Below, piece after piece: positions 21,864 through 33,030 of a DNA stretch of 64,000 nucleotides (the first letter of the stretch is position 1; each line of letters begins with the position of its first letter). The position numbers and the translations under genes are program-made. Source of the DNA: Sorex araneus. Lineage: Eukaryota > Chordata > Mammalia > Eulipotyphla > Soricidae. The stretch lies in assembly GCF_027595985.1 (NCBI RefSeq), contig NC_073303.1, positions 26,441,723-26,505,722 of the forward strand, read 5' to 3'. Below the pieces are notes generated by a model that saw only the letters and a list, made by a program, of their open reading frames with translations, was not told where the DNA came from and did not search any database.

Positions 21864-22120
21864 TTCTGGGGCCAGAGGGATAGTACAGTCGGTAGCGTAC
21901 TTGCCTCGCACACAGCAGACCTGGGTTCAATTCCTGGCATCCCATATGGTCCCCCAAGCACCACGAGGAATGATCCCTGAGTGCAGAGCCAGGAGCAACC
22001 CCTGAAGCCCAAAAACAAAATAAAAAGACGAAAAGGCTAGAGAGGCTAGAGAGACGGTACCATATGGTCCCAAGCACGAAGCCAGGAGTAAGCCCTGAGC
22101 ACCCTCCGGGGTGCCTCCTC
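21623..22120 (+). mobile_element. Three + strand type A SINEs with a CA/TA microsatellite between the first two
   Basis: Copies at 21623-21795, 21865-22026 and 22038-22120 (head and tail only). The (CA)n(TA)n block at 21796-21862 lies where the first copy's tail should be. Confidence 0.88.
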
Positions 22121-22159
22121 CCCCCCCACTCCCAAGAACAAACAAACAAAACATATCAC

Positions 22160-22308
22160 ACCTAAGGACTGAGTACACAGCTGCACGGGGAAGCCCAGGC
22201 TGCCCCCTGATACCTCATGGTTCCCTGAGCACCCCAGGAACAACTCAGGAGCACTGGGCTGAGAGTAGCCCTTGCTCTCTGCCAGGCCTGTCCCAAAGCA
22301 AGACACAA
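22160..22308 (+). mobile_element. Old, rearranged type A SINE
   Basis: GAGTACACAGCTGCACGGGG...TGGTTCCCTGAGCACCCC...CCTGTCCCAAAGC. Confidence 0.6.
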
Positions 22309-22650
22309 CATAAGGATTAAAATATTTCAAAAATAAAAGATTTCAGCCGCCAGCCTGTGGCAGGGAGAGAAGCAGCCAGGGTTTGAAAAGGGCTCTTTGT
22401 TCTTGCCCTGAAGCTAAAGGAGATGGGCTCGGAGATCTCCAAAGCTGCTGCCGCTGCCAAAAAGGGTCCGAGGCACTAACTCCTGCAAACGCCCAGGGGA
22501 AACGAAACAGATTCACAGCCAGGACAAAACTAACATCCTAAACCAACACGAGGTGTAGGGCTTGGGCTAGCAGCAAGTGAGTTGAGGAGGTAACAGAAAC
22601 CCTTAAAATGTAAAAGCTTGTCCTTAGTATTCTTTCTTCTTTTTTGCTTG
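22309..22650. other. Unique sequence, nothing recognised
   Basis: About 0.34 kb of mixed composition between SINEs. Confidence 0.4.
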
Positions 22651-23151
22651 CTATTTTTTTTTGGGGGGGTTGCAATACCAACAGTGCTTGGGGCTCTGGC
22701 TCTCTGCTAGGGGTCGCTCCTGACTATATGCAGTGCTGGGGGTTCAACTGGGGTCAGTCACATGCAAGGGACATGCCTTAATCCGTGTATTATTTCTCCA
22801 ACACAAATCTTATTCATTCATTGATTTACTTAGGCTCTTTTGGGTCACACCCGGCGATGCTCAGGGGTTACTCCTGGCTCTGCACTCAGAAATTACTCCT
22901 GGCGGAGCTCGGGGGACCCTATGGGATGTCAGGGATAGAACCCCAGGCTGGCCTCGTGCAAGGCAAATGCCCTACCCACTGTACTATCGCTCCGACCCCT
23001 TATTTTATTTTTTGAGTTGGTAGTGCCAGGTGCTGCTGCAGGTTCTGTGTTCAGAGGTCCCTCCCAATAGTGCTCTAGGGACCATGCAGTACAAGGGATG
23101 GAAGCGGAGCCTCCTTGCACAGGCCGAAGCTGATGAGCTCTCTGTCCCTGT
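22651..23151 (-). mobile_element. Three minus-strand type A SINEs
   Basis: Old copy 22651-22802, clear copy 22834-22999 (GGGTCACACCCGGCGATGC...CGCTCCGACCCC), old truncated copy 23003-23151. Confidence 0.8.
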
Positions 23152-23439
23152 CTTCAGCTTCTTGACTTGAAGAGGAAGGGCAGAGAGAAGCGCCAGGACT
23201 GGAAAGGTCTCCTTGTTACTGTTCCTGTCTATTGATTCATTCTTTGTGTTACAGTTGCTAGTTTGTTTTGATTCTTGTGGCTCATCTCTGATGGGCTCCT
23301 TGCAACATCAGGAAGTACCTTGGTTGTCTCCATTGTAGCAGCTCCGTTGCCAGGCAAGAATTAAAGGACCGGCCAGAGCTATAGTACATCAGAGAGGGGT
23401 GTTTGTCTTGAGCTATAATACACTGCGAGGGCGGGAGGG

Positions 23440-23700
23440 TGTGGAGGAAGCAACGCAGGGGCGGAGGGGGGGTCAAGGCAGCGCATTTGTCTTGCGTGTG
23501 GCTAACCCTAACCTGAGTTCGATCCCCGGCATCCCATAATCCCATATGGTTCCCTGTGCACTACCAGGAGTGAGTCCTGAATGCAGAGCCATGAGCATGA
23601 GTAAGCCCTGAGCATCACCTGGTGTGGGCCCAAAAACAAGAGAGACAGACAGAGACAGACAGAGACAGACAGAGAGACAGAGAAAGTCAGAGAGAGAGTG
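23440..23700 (+). mobile_element. Type A SINE ending in a (GACA)n microsatellite
   Basis: GTCTTGCGTGTGGCTAACC...GAGTTCGATCCCCGGC...GTGTGGGCCCAAAAAC, then AGACAGACAGAG repeats at 23640-23700. A decayed head duplication lies at 23370-23440. Confidence 0.8.
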
Positions 23701-23702
23701 TG

Positions 23703-23853
23703 TCCTTTTTTTTTTTTTTTGGCTTTTTTGGGTCACACCAAAAGGAATTACTCCTGGCGGTGCTCAGGGAACCATATGAGATGCTGGGAATCAAACCTGG
23801 GTCGGCCACATGCAAGGCAAACGCCCTACCAGCTGTGCTATCGCTCCAGCCCC
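23703..23853 (-). mobile_element. Type A SINE with internal deletion
   Basis: GGGTCACACCAAAAGGAATTACTCC: about 40 bp between the tail and GGAATTACTCC are missing. GAG-GTGTGTCCTT borders both ends. Confidence 0.92.
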
Positions 23854-23867
23854 GAGCGTGTGTCCTT

Positions 23868-24410
23868 CTGGGGGTTGGAAAGAGGTTAAGGCACTTACTT
23901 TGCTTGCGGCTGGCCCACATTGGATCTCCAGCAATGCATATGGGTCCTTGGTCCTTGATTTAGCCAAGAGACACCTCTGAACACAAAGCTAGGAGTATCC
24001 CAAAGTGCCATGGGGTGTGACCCAAACTATCCTCCTTCCTGCCAAAGGGGCACTTTAAAATTCTTGATCAGGGGCCAGAGTGATAGTATAGCAGGTAGAG
24101 TGTTTGCCTAGCATGTAACTGACCTGGATTCAGTCCCCAGCATCCCATATGGTCCCCTGAGCATCACCAGGAGTAATTCCTAATGTGCAGAGCCAGGAGT
24201 GACCTTGGAGCATTGCTGGGTGCGGCCCCAAAGCAAAATTTTTTTCCTGATCACACAGGTCAAAGAGTTAGTACAAGGGTGAAGACACTTGCCTAGCATG
24301 TGACTGACCCCGGTATGATCTCTGCCACCACACATGGTTCCTTGAGCACAGAGCCAGGAGCAAGACGGGAGCCCTCTCAGGTGTCATCCGAACCACTGCT
24401 TCCCCATCCC
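23868..24410 (+). mobile_element. Three + strand type A SINEs
   Basis: Old copy 23868-24028, clear copy 24070-24242 (GGGGCCAGAGTGATAGTATAG), old copy 24255-24410. Confidence 0.82.
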
Positions 24411-24967
24411 CAAACAAATCTGGCACATAACCATCTTGACTCACGGCAGAGAGAGTGAGTTTGCAATTTCGAGCTCAAATGGTCCCCTCTCAGCTCGCCA
24501 CATAGATCCCACAGTGTGGAGTCGCCGCTGGCCCCCTGCAGCCAGGCGCCGAGAGAAGCCGCTGCCGAAACACCGTGTGGGAGAGCCCCCATGAGCAATC
24601 CCCCAGGGCTTCTTCTTTTCAGCGTCCACGTGCAGCTTGGCTTGGAGAAATAAAACCAACCGGCTGAGTCCCACTCAGTCCTGTAATTCTGCTCACATCA
24701 GAGCGAGAATCTGCAGGACCAGTAGCCCACCCGGGCAGCTCCCCGCCCGGCTCACACACGGGTGGCTGTGGTTCCGCTCCCACCAGTCAAGGGCCCTGAG
24801 CACCCCAGACTCAGAAAATGACAAAGAGGGGCAGGAAAAGAAAATGACAAAGAAATAACAGGTACATACATAAAGAGTTGTCACAAAACTGTACCACCAG
24901 CACAAAAGGAAGAGGCGAACGAAAGACCCACTGTTCAGGCAAATAGAAAGAAGGCCACTGGCATGGA
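24411..24967. other. Unique GC-rich sequence, nothing recognised
   Basis: About 0.55 kb with scattered CpG and a CCACGTG E-box-like word (24626-24632). No coding homology seen. Confidence 0.4.
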
Positions 24968-25161
24968 ATTATTTATTTATTTATTTATTTATTTTGCTTT
25001 TTGGGTCACACCCGGCGATGCACAGGGGTTCCTCCTGGCTCATTGCACTCAGGAATTACTCCTGGTGGTGCTCAGGGGACTATATGGGATGCTGGGAATC
25101 AGACCCGGATTGGCTGCATGCAAGGCAAATGCCCTACCCACTGTGCTATTGCTCCAGCCCC
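24968..25161 (-). mobile_element. Type A SINE with (ATTT)n tail
   Basis: Seven ATTT units precede GCTTTTTGGGTCACACCC; the copy ends ATTGCTCCAGCCCC. Confidence 0.94.
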
Positions 25162-25204
25162 TGAATTTTTTTGAAAAGTAATAAAACAAATATGTGATGT
25201 AAAA

Positions 25205-25318
25205 TTAAAATTTGGGGGAGGGGCACACCCTGCTATGCTCTGTCTTAGGAAACACTCCCCACCAGTGCTTGGGGAACCATGTAGGATGCCAATGAACTTG
25301 GGGGGCGGCATTCAAGGC
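25205..25318 (-). mobile_element. Truncated type A SINE
   Basis: GGGGCACACCCTGCTATGC...GGGGAACCATGTAGGATGCC...CATTCAAGGCC. Confidence 0.65.
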
Positions 25319-25359
25319 CAGCTACTCACCAGCTCCAGAGATTGAAAGACTTTGCAGTG

Positions 25360-25700
25360 GGGCCAGAGCGATAGTGCGGGGTGGGGAGGAGGGTCATCTG
25401 TCTTGCACGTGACCAAGCTGGTTTTGATCTCCGGCATCCCATGTGGTTCCCCCAAGCACGGAGCACCACCAGGAGTAATTCCTGAGTGCAAAACCAGGAG
25501 TGACCCCTGAGCAATGCTAGGTGTGACCACAAAAGCCGGAAGAAGACCTCGCCGTGGGCTGAGATAGTACCAGAGGGAAGGCACCTGCTGAAGTGGCCTT
25601 TACTGCTCTCAAATCTCAAATCCGAGCACTGCCGAGGATCTCTCCTGAGCACAGAGCTGGGAGCAGTCTCAGAGTCAGGCAGGGTGTGGCCCACCCTCCC
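25360..25700 (+). mobile_element. Two + strand type A SINEs
   Basis: Copies at 25360-25540 (GGGGCCAGAGCGATAGTGCG) and 25556-25700 (diverged, ends GGGTGTGGCCCACCC). Confidence 0.8.
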
Positions 25701-25779
25701 TCACCTGCCCTGACAGCCCCGAAGGCAGAGACAGCCCTGATAAAACCCAACTATGAGTGAGTCCCGCAGGAAAGGAGAG

Positions 25780-26098
25780 CTTTTTTTTTTTTTTTTTTGC
25801 TAGTGGTGGGGGTTTCTTTTTATTTTTCTTTTTTCTTTTTTTTTATTTAAAAAAATTTTTATTTATTTATTTATTTTTTATTTTATCACCATGTGGAAAG
25901 TTACAGAGTTCTCAGGTTTATGTCTCAGTTACACCGTATTCAAACACCATCCCTTCACCAGTGCCCATATTAGTGGTGGGGGTTTCTTGCTGGCTCTGTG
26001 CTCAGGGATCTCTCCTGGCAGGCGCTAGAGAGGGATTGAACCTGGGCTCGTGCAGGACAGGTACACTCACTAGAAGGCTGTACTACTGGCCCAGCCCC
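25780..26098 (-). mobile_element. Old type A SINE split by the L1 insertion
   Basis: T-tail and start at 25780-25818, remainder at 25971-26098 (GCTGGCTCTGTGCTCAGG...CTGGCCCAGCCCC). Confidence 0.75.
25819..25970 (-). mobile_element. Short 5'-truncated L1 insertion with 18-bp target-site duplication
   Basis: TAGTGGTGGGGGTTTCTT flanks both sides (25801-25818 and 25971-25988). The insert begins with T/A-rich poly(A) complement, then CACCATGTGGAAAGTTACAG and other L1 3' UTR sequence. Confidence 0.88.
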
Positions 26099-26305
26099 CA
26101 GGAGAAGCTTTAAGAGAAACAAAGGCTGTGATAAGAACTTGGGGAAAGAATAGCAAAAATTCAGGGATGGACAAATGTCCTAGCAACAGGCTCTGCGTGT
26201 ACGGAGGCCCCAGGTGGGGGCAGTTTCAGAAACCCTTAAAGCCACTTTCTCAGTCATCTGTCCGTGTGTCCCCTCAGCCCTCTGCTTTATACAGACACCT
26301 GAGTA

Positions 26306-26414
<109 letters not shown>

Positions 26415-26633
26415 CCCCCCTCTCTTTCTCTCTCTCTTCCCCCCCCGCCCCGCCCCCTCTCTTTATAGTCCCGGAATAACATAGTTTCACTTCCTTGTTC
26501 TTCTGAGATTCTTATCAGTCAGAGTAGAGGACAGACCTGAAACCAGGGCGGAGGTCAGAACTGAGCTTCCTTCTCCTCGAAGAGCCAGAGCCGTCCCTCA
26601 CTCCAGCCCAACGCCCCCGCCTGCTCCCCAAGC

Positions 26634-26657
26634 GGGGGGGGGGGGGGGGGGGGGGGG
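26634..26657. repeat. Homopolymer of 24 G
   Basis: An uninterrupted G run preceded by AGC and followed by AGGGGAG. Confidence 0.95.
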
Positions 26658-26691
26658 AGGGGAGTAACCAAGCTTTTCACAACTTATTTTT

Positions 26692-26862
26692 TAGGGTGAG
26701 AGAGATAGTACAGCAGGTAGGATGCTTGCCTGATACATGACTGACCCCGGGTTTGATTCCCAGCATCCCATATGGTGCCTGAGCACTACCAGGCGTGATT
26801 TCTGAGTGCAGTGCTAGGAGTAACTGCCTGGGCAACACCGGGTGTGGGCCAAAATTAAAACA
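26692..26862 (+). mobile_element. Type A SINE
   Basis: GGGTGAGAGAGATAGTACAG...GGTTTGATTCCCAG...GGTGTGGGCC. Confidence 0.9.
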
Positions 26863-26899
26863 AGTCAATGCAAAAGTTTTTAAAAGCCTTTTGCAACTC

Positions 26900-27079
26900 G
26901 GGGCTGGAGCAATAGCACAGCGGGTAGGGCGTTTGCCTTGCACGCGGCCGATCCGAGTTCGATTCCCAGCATCCCATATGGTCCCCAGCACCACCAGGGG
27001 TAATTCCTGAGTGCAGAGCCAGGAGTAACCCCTGTGCATCACCAGGTGTGACCCAAAATGCAAAAAAAAAAAAAAAAAA
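26900..27079 (+). mobile_element. Type A SINE, young, with target-site duplication
   Basis: TTTTGCAACT at 26889-26898 and 27084-27093. Intact A and B boxes and an 18-A tail. Confidence 0.96.
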
Positions 27080-27093
27080 GATTTTTTGCAACT

Positions 27094-27660
27094 TTTCACT
27101 TTCCCATCTCTCTCCCCACCTCCACCCCACCAAACTGAGAAAGACTCTCAGGTTAGGAAAAGCACAAACAGGACCAGCCTGAGGCTTGTGGTTTGCAGAG
27201 TGTGAATTCTATCAACACTGACTGGGCCAAAGCAGAGCTTGGAGAACACTTTTGCACCAATAAAGCCCCAGGCCCCTGGATGCAGGCCAGGGAGCACAGA
27301 GCAATAGAGTTCTTGGGCTTCGTGACCTAAATGGTCATGATGACATTTCCCTGCCACGTGCTGAGATCAGAGGTGTTCAGGGTGGTGTATGGTAGACTCC
27401 ACCATTATCTGTGCTTGCAATGTCTGCATGTCCATTGTATGTTTCTCAATTGTTCATGTTCAACATTCTCCCTCATGAATATATATATGAGTTTTCTGAA
27501 AAACTTACTAGAACAAGAATAAACTCTCACATGATTCTACCTCTACTAGGCATATAACCAACCCCCTCTTCCCTCTCATCAAAGCTGTTCTACAGCTCCT
27601 GATGGTAGACATCCTTCCTGGCTTAAGTTGTTTCAAGTTGTTTCATGGCCAGGAAACTCC
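27094..27660. other. Unique or very old sequence, nothing recognised
   Basis: About 0.57 kb; it includes an AATAAAC word at 27519 and AT-rich stretches but no clear repeat or exon. Confidence 0.4.
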
Positions 27661-27665
27661 CCCCC

Positions 27666-28035
27666 TTTTTTTTTGCGTCATATGTCACATCGGGCGGTGA
27701 TGCTCAGGGGTTACTCCTGGCTCTGCACTCAGGAGTTACTCCTGGCGGTGCTCGGGGGATCATATGGGATACTGGGAATCAAACCCGGGTCAGCTGAGTG
27801 CAAGGCAAACGCCCTACCTGCTGTACTATCGCCCCAGCTCTGAAAACCTCCTTTTTTTTTTTTTTTTTTTGGTTTTTGGATCACACCCAGCGATGCTCAG
27901 GGGTTACTCCTGGCTTGCACTCAGGAATTGCTCCTGGCAGTGCTTGGGAGACCATATGGGATGCCGAGGATCGAACCCGGGTTGGCCGCATGCAAGGCAA
28001 AAACGCCCTACTCGCTGTGCTATCGCTCGGGCCCC
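27666..28035 (-). mobile_element. Two minus-strand type A SINEs
   Basis: Copies at 27666-27840 and 27852-28034. The second is bounded by CTGAAAACCTC (27840-27850 and 28035-28045) and was inserted beside the first. Confidence 0.94.
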
Positions 28036-28045
28036 TGAAAACCTC

Positions 28046-28421
28046 TTTTCTAATCAATTGTTCTGTGCTTTTTCTAGGACTGTGGGACAATGGCCATGCC
28101 CTGCAGGCCACGGAGACCTCAGGTGCAGCTGGTAGGATGCAGACGACCAGGCCACAAAGGTGTTTGTGACAGACTTTTATAAGTCCTGCCCCACCTTGTA
28201 AACCAAGGTGAGATGAACAGAATGGTAGTAGCGCTCTCTCTGTCTCTCTTTCTGTGTTTCTCTCTCTGTCTCTCTCTGTCTCTGTCTCTCTCTGTCTCTC
28301 TCTCTGTTTCTCTCCTCCTTCGCTCCCTACTTCTTCACTGAAATCATATCTGGGGAACCCCAGAAGACCAATTCTTTTTGGGGATCCAATTGACCTTCAC
28401 CTCAATGACCCATTTTATTAT
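28046..28421. other. Unique sequence with a CTCTGT-rich microsatellite
   Basis: (CTCTGT)n/(CT)n at about 28231-28318. The rest shows no repeat hallmark. Confidence 0.5.
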
Positions 28422-28584
28422 CTGTTTTGTGGCCACACGTGGTGATGCCCAGGGCTTTTTCTTGGTTCTTCACTCTAGCATCTCTCCTGGCATGACTCAG
28501 GGAACCCTATGCAGTGCTGAGGATTAAACTGGGGTTGGTTACAAGCAAGGCAAGCACTCTACCTGCTGTACTCTCTCCAGCCCC
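28422..28584 (-). mobile_element. Old type A SINE
   Basis: GTGGCCACACGTGGTGATGCCC...CTCTCCAGCCCC. Confidence 0.82.
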
Positions 28585-28597
28585 AACATCAGAATTA

Positions 28598-28748
28598 ATA
28601 GTAGCACTGTCGTCCCATTGTTCATCGATTTGCTCGAGCAGGCACCAGTAACGTCTCCATTGTGAGACTTGGTGTTACTATTTTTGGCATATTGAATACA
28701 CCACAGGTAGCTTGCCAGGTTCTGCCGTGCGGGATGGATACTCTCCCA
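28598..28748 (-). mobile_element. Type B SINE lacking the tRNA head
   Basis: AGCACTGTCGTCCCATTGTTC...CTGCCGTGCGGGATGGATACTC, then unrelated sequence. Confidence 0.88.
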
Positions 28749-28802
28749 AACTCCTTTGGAAGTTTTCTGAAAATATCAAAGGCACCTGAAGGAGAAGTAA
28801 TG

Positions 28803-28948
28803 TGGAAATAGAGCAATAGTCCAACGGGTAAGGTGCTTGCCTTGCATGCAGTCAAACTCAGGTTTGATCCTCAGTATCCCATACTGTCTCCCGAGTCCTG
28901 CCAGGAATGAGCCTTGAGCGCCATCAGGTATGTTCCAAAGATAGAAGA
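28803..28948 (+). mobile_element. Type A SINE, diverged
   Basis: AATAGAGCAATAGTCCAACGGG...GGTTTGATCCTCAG...GGTATGTTCCAAAG. Confidence 0.85.
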
Positions 28949-29089
28949 AGAAATAATGTTGGTGTCATAGACACATAATGCAGGTGGTGAATCTATAGGA
29001 TAAGGAACACAGGGTTTTAACTGAGACTCGGATTCCATTCCTGGTATTCTCAACCACCAGGTCTCCATAGACATATTCATTCAACTCTC

Positions 29090-29172
29090 ATTCTGCAGTT
29101 CCTTGTCTGAAAAGTGGGAACAAGAGTACTAATCTCTCATTGTGACAGTTAATTTGAATCAAAGAGCTTGCA
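29090..29172 (+). mobile_element. MIR fragment
   Basis: TGCAGTTCCTTGTCTGAAAAGTGGG...TTAATTTGAATCAAAGAGC resembles the MIR core (CAGTTTCCTCATCTGTAAAA...). Confidence 0.5.
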
Positions 29173-29313
29173 GTGATGCCATTTGGTGCATTGTTGGGGA
29201 AGATTACGTGTCCCTTCCCTTTTTTTCTTCCTTAGTTCTAGGAAGCAATATTCTTACCTAGTGTCACCTAAGTGGAGACAAGTGGTTATGGTCAAACCGG
29301 AAGGTCTGTGAGG

Positions 29314-29365
<52 letters not shown>

Positions 29366-29374
29366 ACGTGCGCA
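29314..29374. repeat. (TG)n microsatellite ending in a 14-bp palindrome
   Basis: About 24 TG units run into TGCGCACGTGCGCA (29361-29374), a perfect palindrome with a CACGTG core. Confidence 0.95.
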
Positions 29375-29516
29375 AAAGTGATAAAGAAGCTGACATTTAA
29401 ATGGGCGATGTTTTGGTTCTGGTAAATTAAAGGGGTCAAGAAGAAAGGGAAAATATAAAGGATAACTTCCAGCTGTATCTAGGCCAAGGCAGCGATGGTC
29501 GTGAGGCAAGCGTCTG

Positions 29517-29680
29517 TTGTTTTTTTGTTTTGATTTTTCAAACTCGGGGCTGACTTCTGGCTCTACACTAAGGAATTACTCCTGGCAGTGCTCAGGGACT
29601 TTATGGGGTGCTGGGGATTGAATCTGGGTTGGCTGTGTGCAAGGCAAACACCCTACCCACTGTACTATCTCTCAGGCGCT
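29517..29680 (-). mobile_element. Type A SINE
   Basis: CTCGGGGCTGACTTCTGGCTC...GTACTATCTCTCAGGCGC. Confidence 0.85.
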
Positions 29681-30189
29681 ACATCTGGCTTCTTTTGCAT
29701 GGTCTCATTCTCTATAGCAGGATGGAAGGATCCTGGGAACAGGAGTGAAAGCCAGTGACTTGGCTTCTGTTCCCATTTTGGTGTCTCTTCAGTACAGTTA
29801 GGAGAGTAAAAGTACCAGAAAATTCTTAAGTGGAGGTGGTCTCCTCCTTCTCCATCCTGCTTTCAGTGGGGTTTGGAAGATACTGCTTGCTGTGGTAGGT
29901 ACCTCTCATTAAAAAAATTTAACTCTCAAGACAGCAGCTCACCAGAGAGCTTTCGGACCCGTGCAGACTGATGCCACCAGGGAACCTCAGTTGGAGAGGG
30001 TGCTCTCCCTGCCTACTCCAAACCAACCACTGGTGGCCACAAACTTCCAGAAGAAAAACACAGGTACGAGGGACCAGGGACTGAAGATTCCAGGCCACTT
30101 GGTGACGGCTGTCCCTTCTCATCGCTTGGGGTCCTGGCTGTCATGCCCATGAACTGCCTCCGGGCATCGTCTCAGCACCTTAAGGGCCT
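29681..30189. other. Unique sequence, nothing recognised
   Basis: About 0.5 kb without SINE hallmarks. Short frames only. Confidence 0.4.
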
Positions 30190-30483
30190 TGATCCAGAGA
30201 CTCACAAATGAATCTCAAAATATTTTAGCTCCCTACAGAGATGTCTCTGGACCCCAGTCATTTTCAATTTTAGAGTTCCAGGAGCACGCAGCCGACATCT
30301 CATGATATTCAAAATAAGCAATAGAAAATAAATTATCTAGATCTGCCTGTGGCAGACAAGCTTGAATAGTGGTAGGAAATTTTGAAATAATGCTGGTGGG
30401 AAGGTGTAATGGTAGTGGGAATTGATGTTGAAATACTGAATGCAATCAACTAATGTAAACAACCTTATGAAAATAAAATTTAA
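30190..30483 (+). mobile_element. L1 3' UTR end
   Basis: GCACGCAGCCGACATCTCATG, GCTGGTGGGAAGGTGTAATGG and an AATAAAATTTAA end. A young SINE sits directly on this tail. Confidence 0.7.
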
Positions 30484-30652
30484 GGGGCTGGAGTGATAGC
30501 ACAGCGGGTAGGGCTTTTGACTTGCACGAGGCCAACCCGGGTTCAATTCCCAGCATCCCATATGGTCCCCTGAGCATCGCCAGGGGTAATTCCTGAGTGC
30601 AGAGCCAGGAGTGACCCCTGTGCATCACCGGTGTGACCCAAAAAGAAAAAAA
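30484..30652 (+). mobile_element. Type A SINE, young
   Basis: GGGGCTGGAGTGATAGCACAG. It inserted at the L1 A-rich end, with AAATTTAA on both sides. Confidence 0.95.
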
Positions 30653-30743
30653 ATTTAAAAAAATTCTTATAGGACACTATTTATTTTTTTCCTTTCACTA
30701 GAGTCCTTTCCAGATACCTTTCTCTCAACAAAACAGAAACCAG

Positions 30744-30917
30744 GGGGCCGGAGCGATAGCACAACGGGTAGGGCGTTTGCCTTGCACGCGGCTGACCCAG
30801 GTTCAATCCCCGGCATCCCATATGGTCCCCCAAGCACTGCCAGGAGTAATTCCTGAGTGCAAAGCCAGGAGTAACCCCTGAGCATCGCTGGGTGTAACCC
30901 AAAAAGAAAAAAAAAAA
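30744..30917 (+). mobile_element. Type A SINE, young, with target-site duplication
   Basis: GGGGGCCGGAGCGATAGCAC to GGGTGTAACCCAAAAAG(A)n. AAAACAGAAACCA occurs on both sides. Confidence 0.95.
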
Positions 30918-31419
30918 CAGAAACCAAATCAGAACAGAACAGGAAACAAGAGATATTGAAGATATTGATAAAACCTCCCAGATGCATAGTCGAAAACTAA
31001 GTCAGACCTCTATCTTATACCATATGCAAAAATTAACCCAACAAATGGATTAGAGTCCTCAACAAGAAACACAAATAATAAAGCTGCTAGAAGAAATCAG
31101 AGGGAAATAGTTAATAACATTGAATTAGATAATGACTTCTTAGCTATGACGGCACAGATTGGCGCAAAAGAGAGACATGGAACTCTAGCAACTTCAAACT
31201 TTTCTGTTCTGTTTGGTTTGGGTGCAGGGTGGAAGTCAGGACTCTGGCACACACCAAGCCAGCCCTTTGCACTGTACCTCCCTGACCTCCATCAATTTAA
31301 AACTTTTGAGCATCAAAGGACACAATCAATAGAGTGAAAAGGCAAGCTATGGAGTGGGAGAAAACGTTTATAAATAATTTATTTGATAAGAACTAGAGTA
31401 TGTAAAGAATGCTGATAGG

Positions 31420-32100
31420 GTTCAAGAGGCAGTATGGGGCTAAGGAACTTGCCTTGCACGTGGCCGACCACCCCATATGGTCCTCAGGAGCACTATCAAG
31501 AGTGACCCCCGACCACAGAGCCGGGAGTAAACCCTGAGCACTGCTGGGACTGGCCCCAAAAGCAAAACAAACGAACCAAAGAAAGTGTACAACTAAACAA
31601 CAGTCAAATCAAATTTAAAAGTATGTAAAAATGAAGTCAGCGTGTTAGTATAGCAGGCTAGTGCTGGCCTTGCGTGGGCCTGACTCGAGTTTGATTCCCA
31701 GCACCCCAAATGGTCCCCTGACCTCTGCCAGGAGTGATTCCTGAGTCCAGAGCCAGGACTAATCCCTGAGCACTGCCAGGTGTGGCCGGAGAGATAGGAC
31801 AGCCGGTAGGGCGTTTGCCTTGCATGTGGCCGGTCAGAGTTCAATCCCTGGCACCCCATAGGGTTCCCCAGGCACCTCCAGGAGTAATTCCTGAGTGCAG
31901 TGCAGAGCCAGAAATAACCCCTGAGCATTGCTGGGTGTGACCCAAAAAGCAAAAAAAAAAAAAAATCACCCTAATATAGGGGTAAGACACTTAGACTGAC
32001 CCAGGCTCCATCCATGACATCACCCAAGCTCTGAAGGACTGATCCCTGAGCACAGAGCCAGGAGCAAACCCTGAGCACTGGCAGGAGTGGCAAAATAAAT
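31420..32100 (+). mobile_element. Four + strand type A SINEs inside the old L1M
   Basis: Copies at about 31420-31570, 31635-31795, 31787-31965 and 31975-32100. The second and third are fused (GTGTGGCCGGAGAGATAGG). Confidence 0.82.
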
Positions 32101-32237
32101 AACTAAATAAATAAAATTAAGTTTCCCTACCTGAAAAAAAAAAAGAATTGAAAAAATCTAACAAAGGGCTAATATCCAAGATATATAAGCATTTGGCAAC
32201 AAAACACTGGGCAACAACAAAATGACCTATCAAAAAA

Positions 32238-32400
32238 TGGGGGGCGGGGCTGTAGCTATAGTACAGGGGGGGAGAGAACTTTCCTATGTACTCACCTGGG
32301 GTTGATCACCTCTGTCCCATATGGCCAGGGGTGATCCCTGAGTGCAAGGTCAGAAGTAAGTCCTAAGCCTCTGAATGTGGACTCCACACCCCCAAATAAA
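32238..32400 (+). mobile_element. Old type A SINE inside L1M
   Basis: GGGGCTGTAGCTATAGTACAG...CACACCCCCAAATAAAATAAAA. Confidence 0.78.
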
Positions 32401-32529
32401 ATAAAATAAAATAGGGTGGTATAATCACTATGGAAAACAATATGTGGTTTCTCAAAAACTTAAAAATGAGACTACCATATGATCCCTAAATCCCATTTGA
32501 AGGTATATATGCAGAAAAAAAAAAAACTC

Positions 32530-33030
32530 ATAGGGGTGGGGTGCAGATGGCATGCGTGAGGCCCAGTGTTTGGCCCCCAGGCATTGGCACTGCCAGGCTC
32601 AACACTCCTTTGCTGAACAGCCAGTCTGACACCATCAGACAAAACAGTTCCTGTGTCGGAGCACTGCTAGGGAGGGCCTCACCCCCCAAAAAAAAATTGG
32701 AAGTAGGGCATCTGGAGAGATAGTACAGCGGGTAAGGCGCTTGTCTTGCACATAGTGACTCCCTATTTGATCCCTGGCACCACATGTGCTCCCCTTAACA
32801 CCACCTGGAATAATAATCCCTGAGCACAAAGATAGACATAAGTTCCTTTTTTTTTTTCTTTTTGGGTCACATTCAGTGATGCTCATGGGTTACTTCTGAT
32901 CTGCACTCAAGAATTACTTCTGGCAGCGCTCAGATGACCATATGGGATGCCAGGGATCAAGCCCTTGCGCAAAACCAGCCTTGTGCAAGGCAAACCCCCA
33001 AACCCGCTGTACTCACACTCCGGCCCCTAG
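32530..33030. mobile_element. Two + strand and one minus-strand type A SINEs
   Basis: + copies at 32530-32695 (degenerate) and 32703-32846. The minus-strand copy 32847-33030 ends CACACTCCGGCCCC. Confidence 0.8.

Noticed and set aside
28046-28230. Possible coding exon after TTTTTCTAG near 28078
   Set aside because: Short frame, no homology, and the pyrimidine tract is partly the flank of a SINE duplication.
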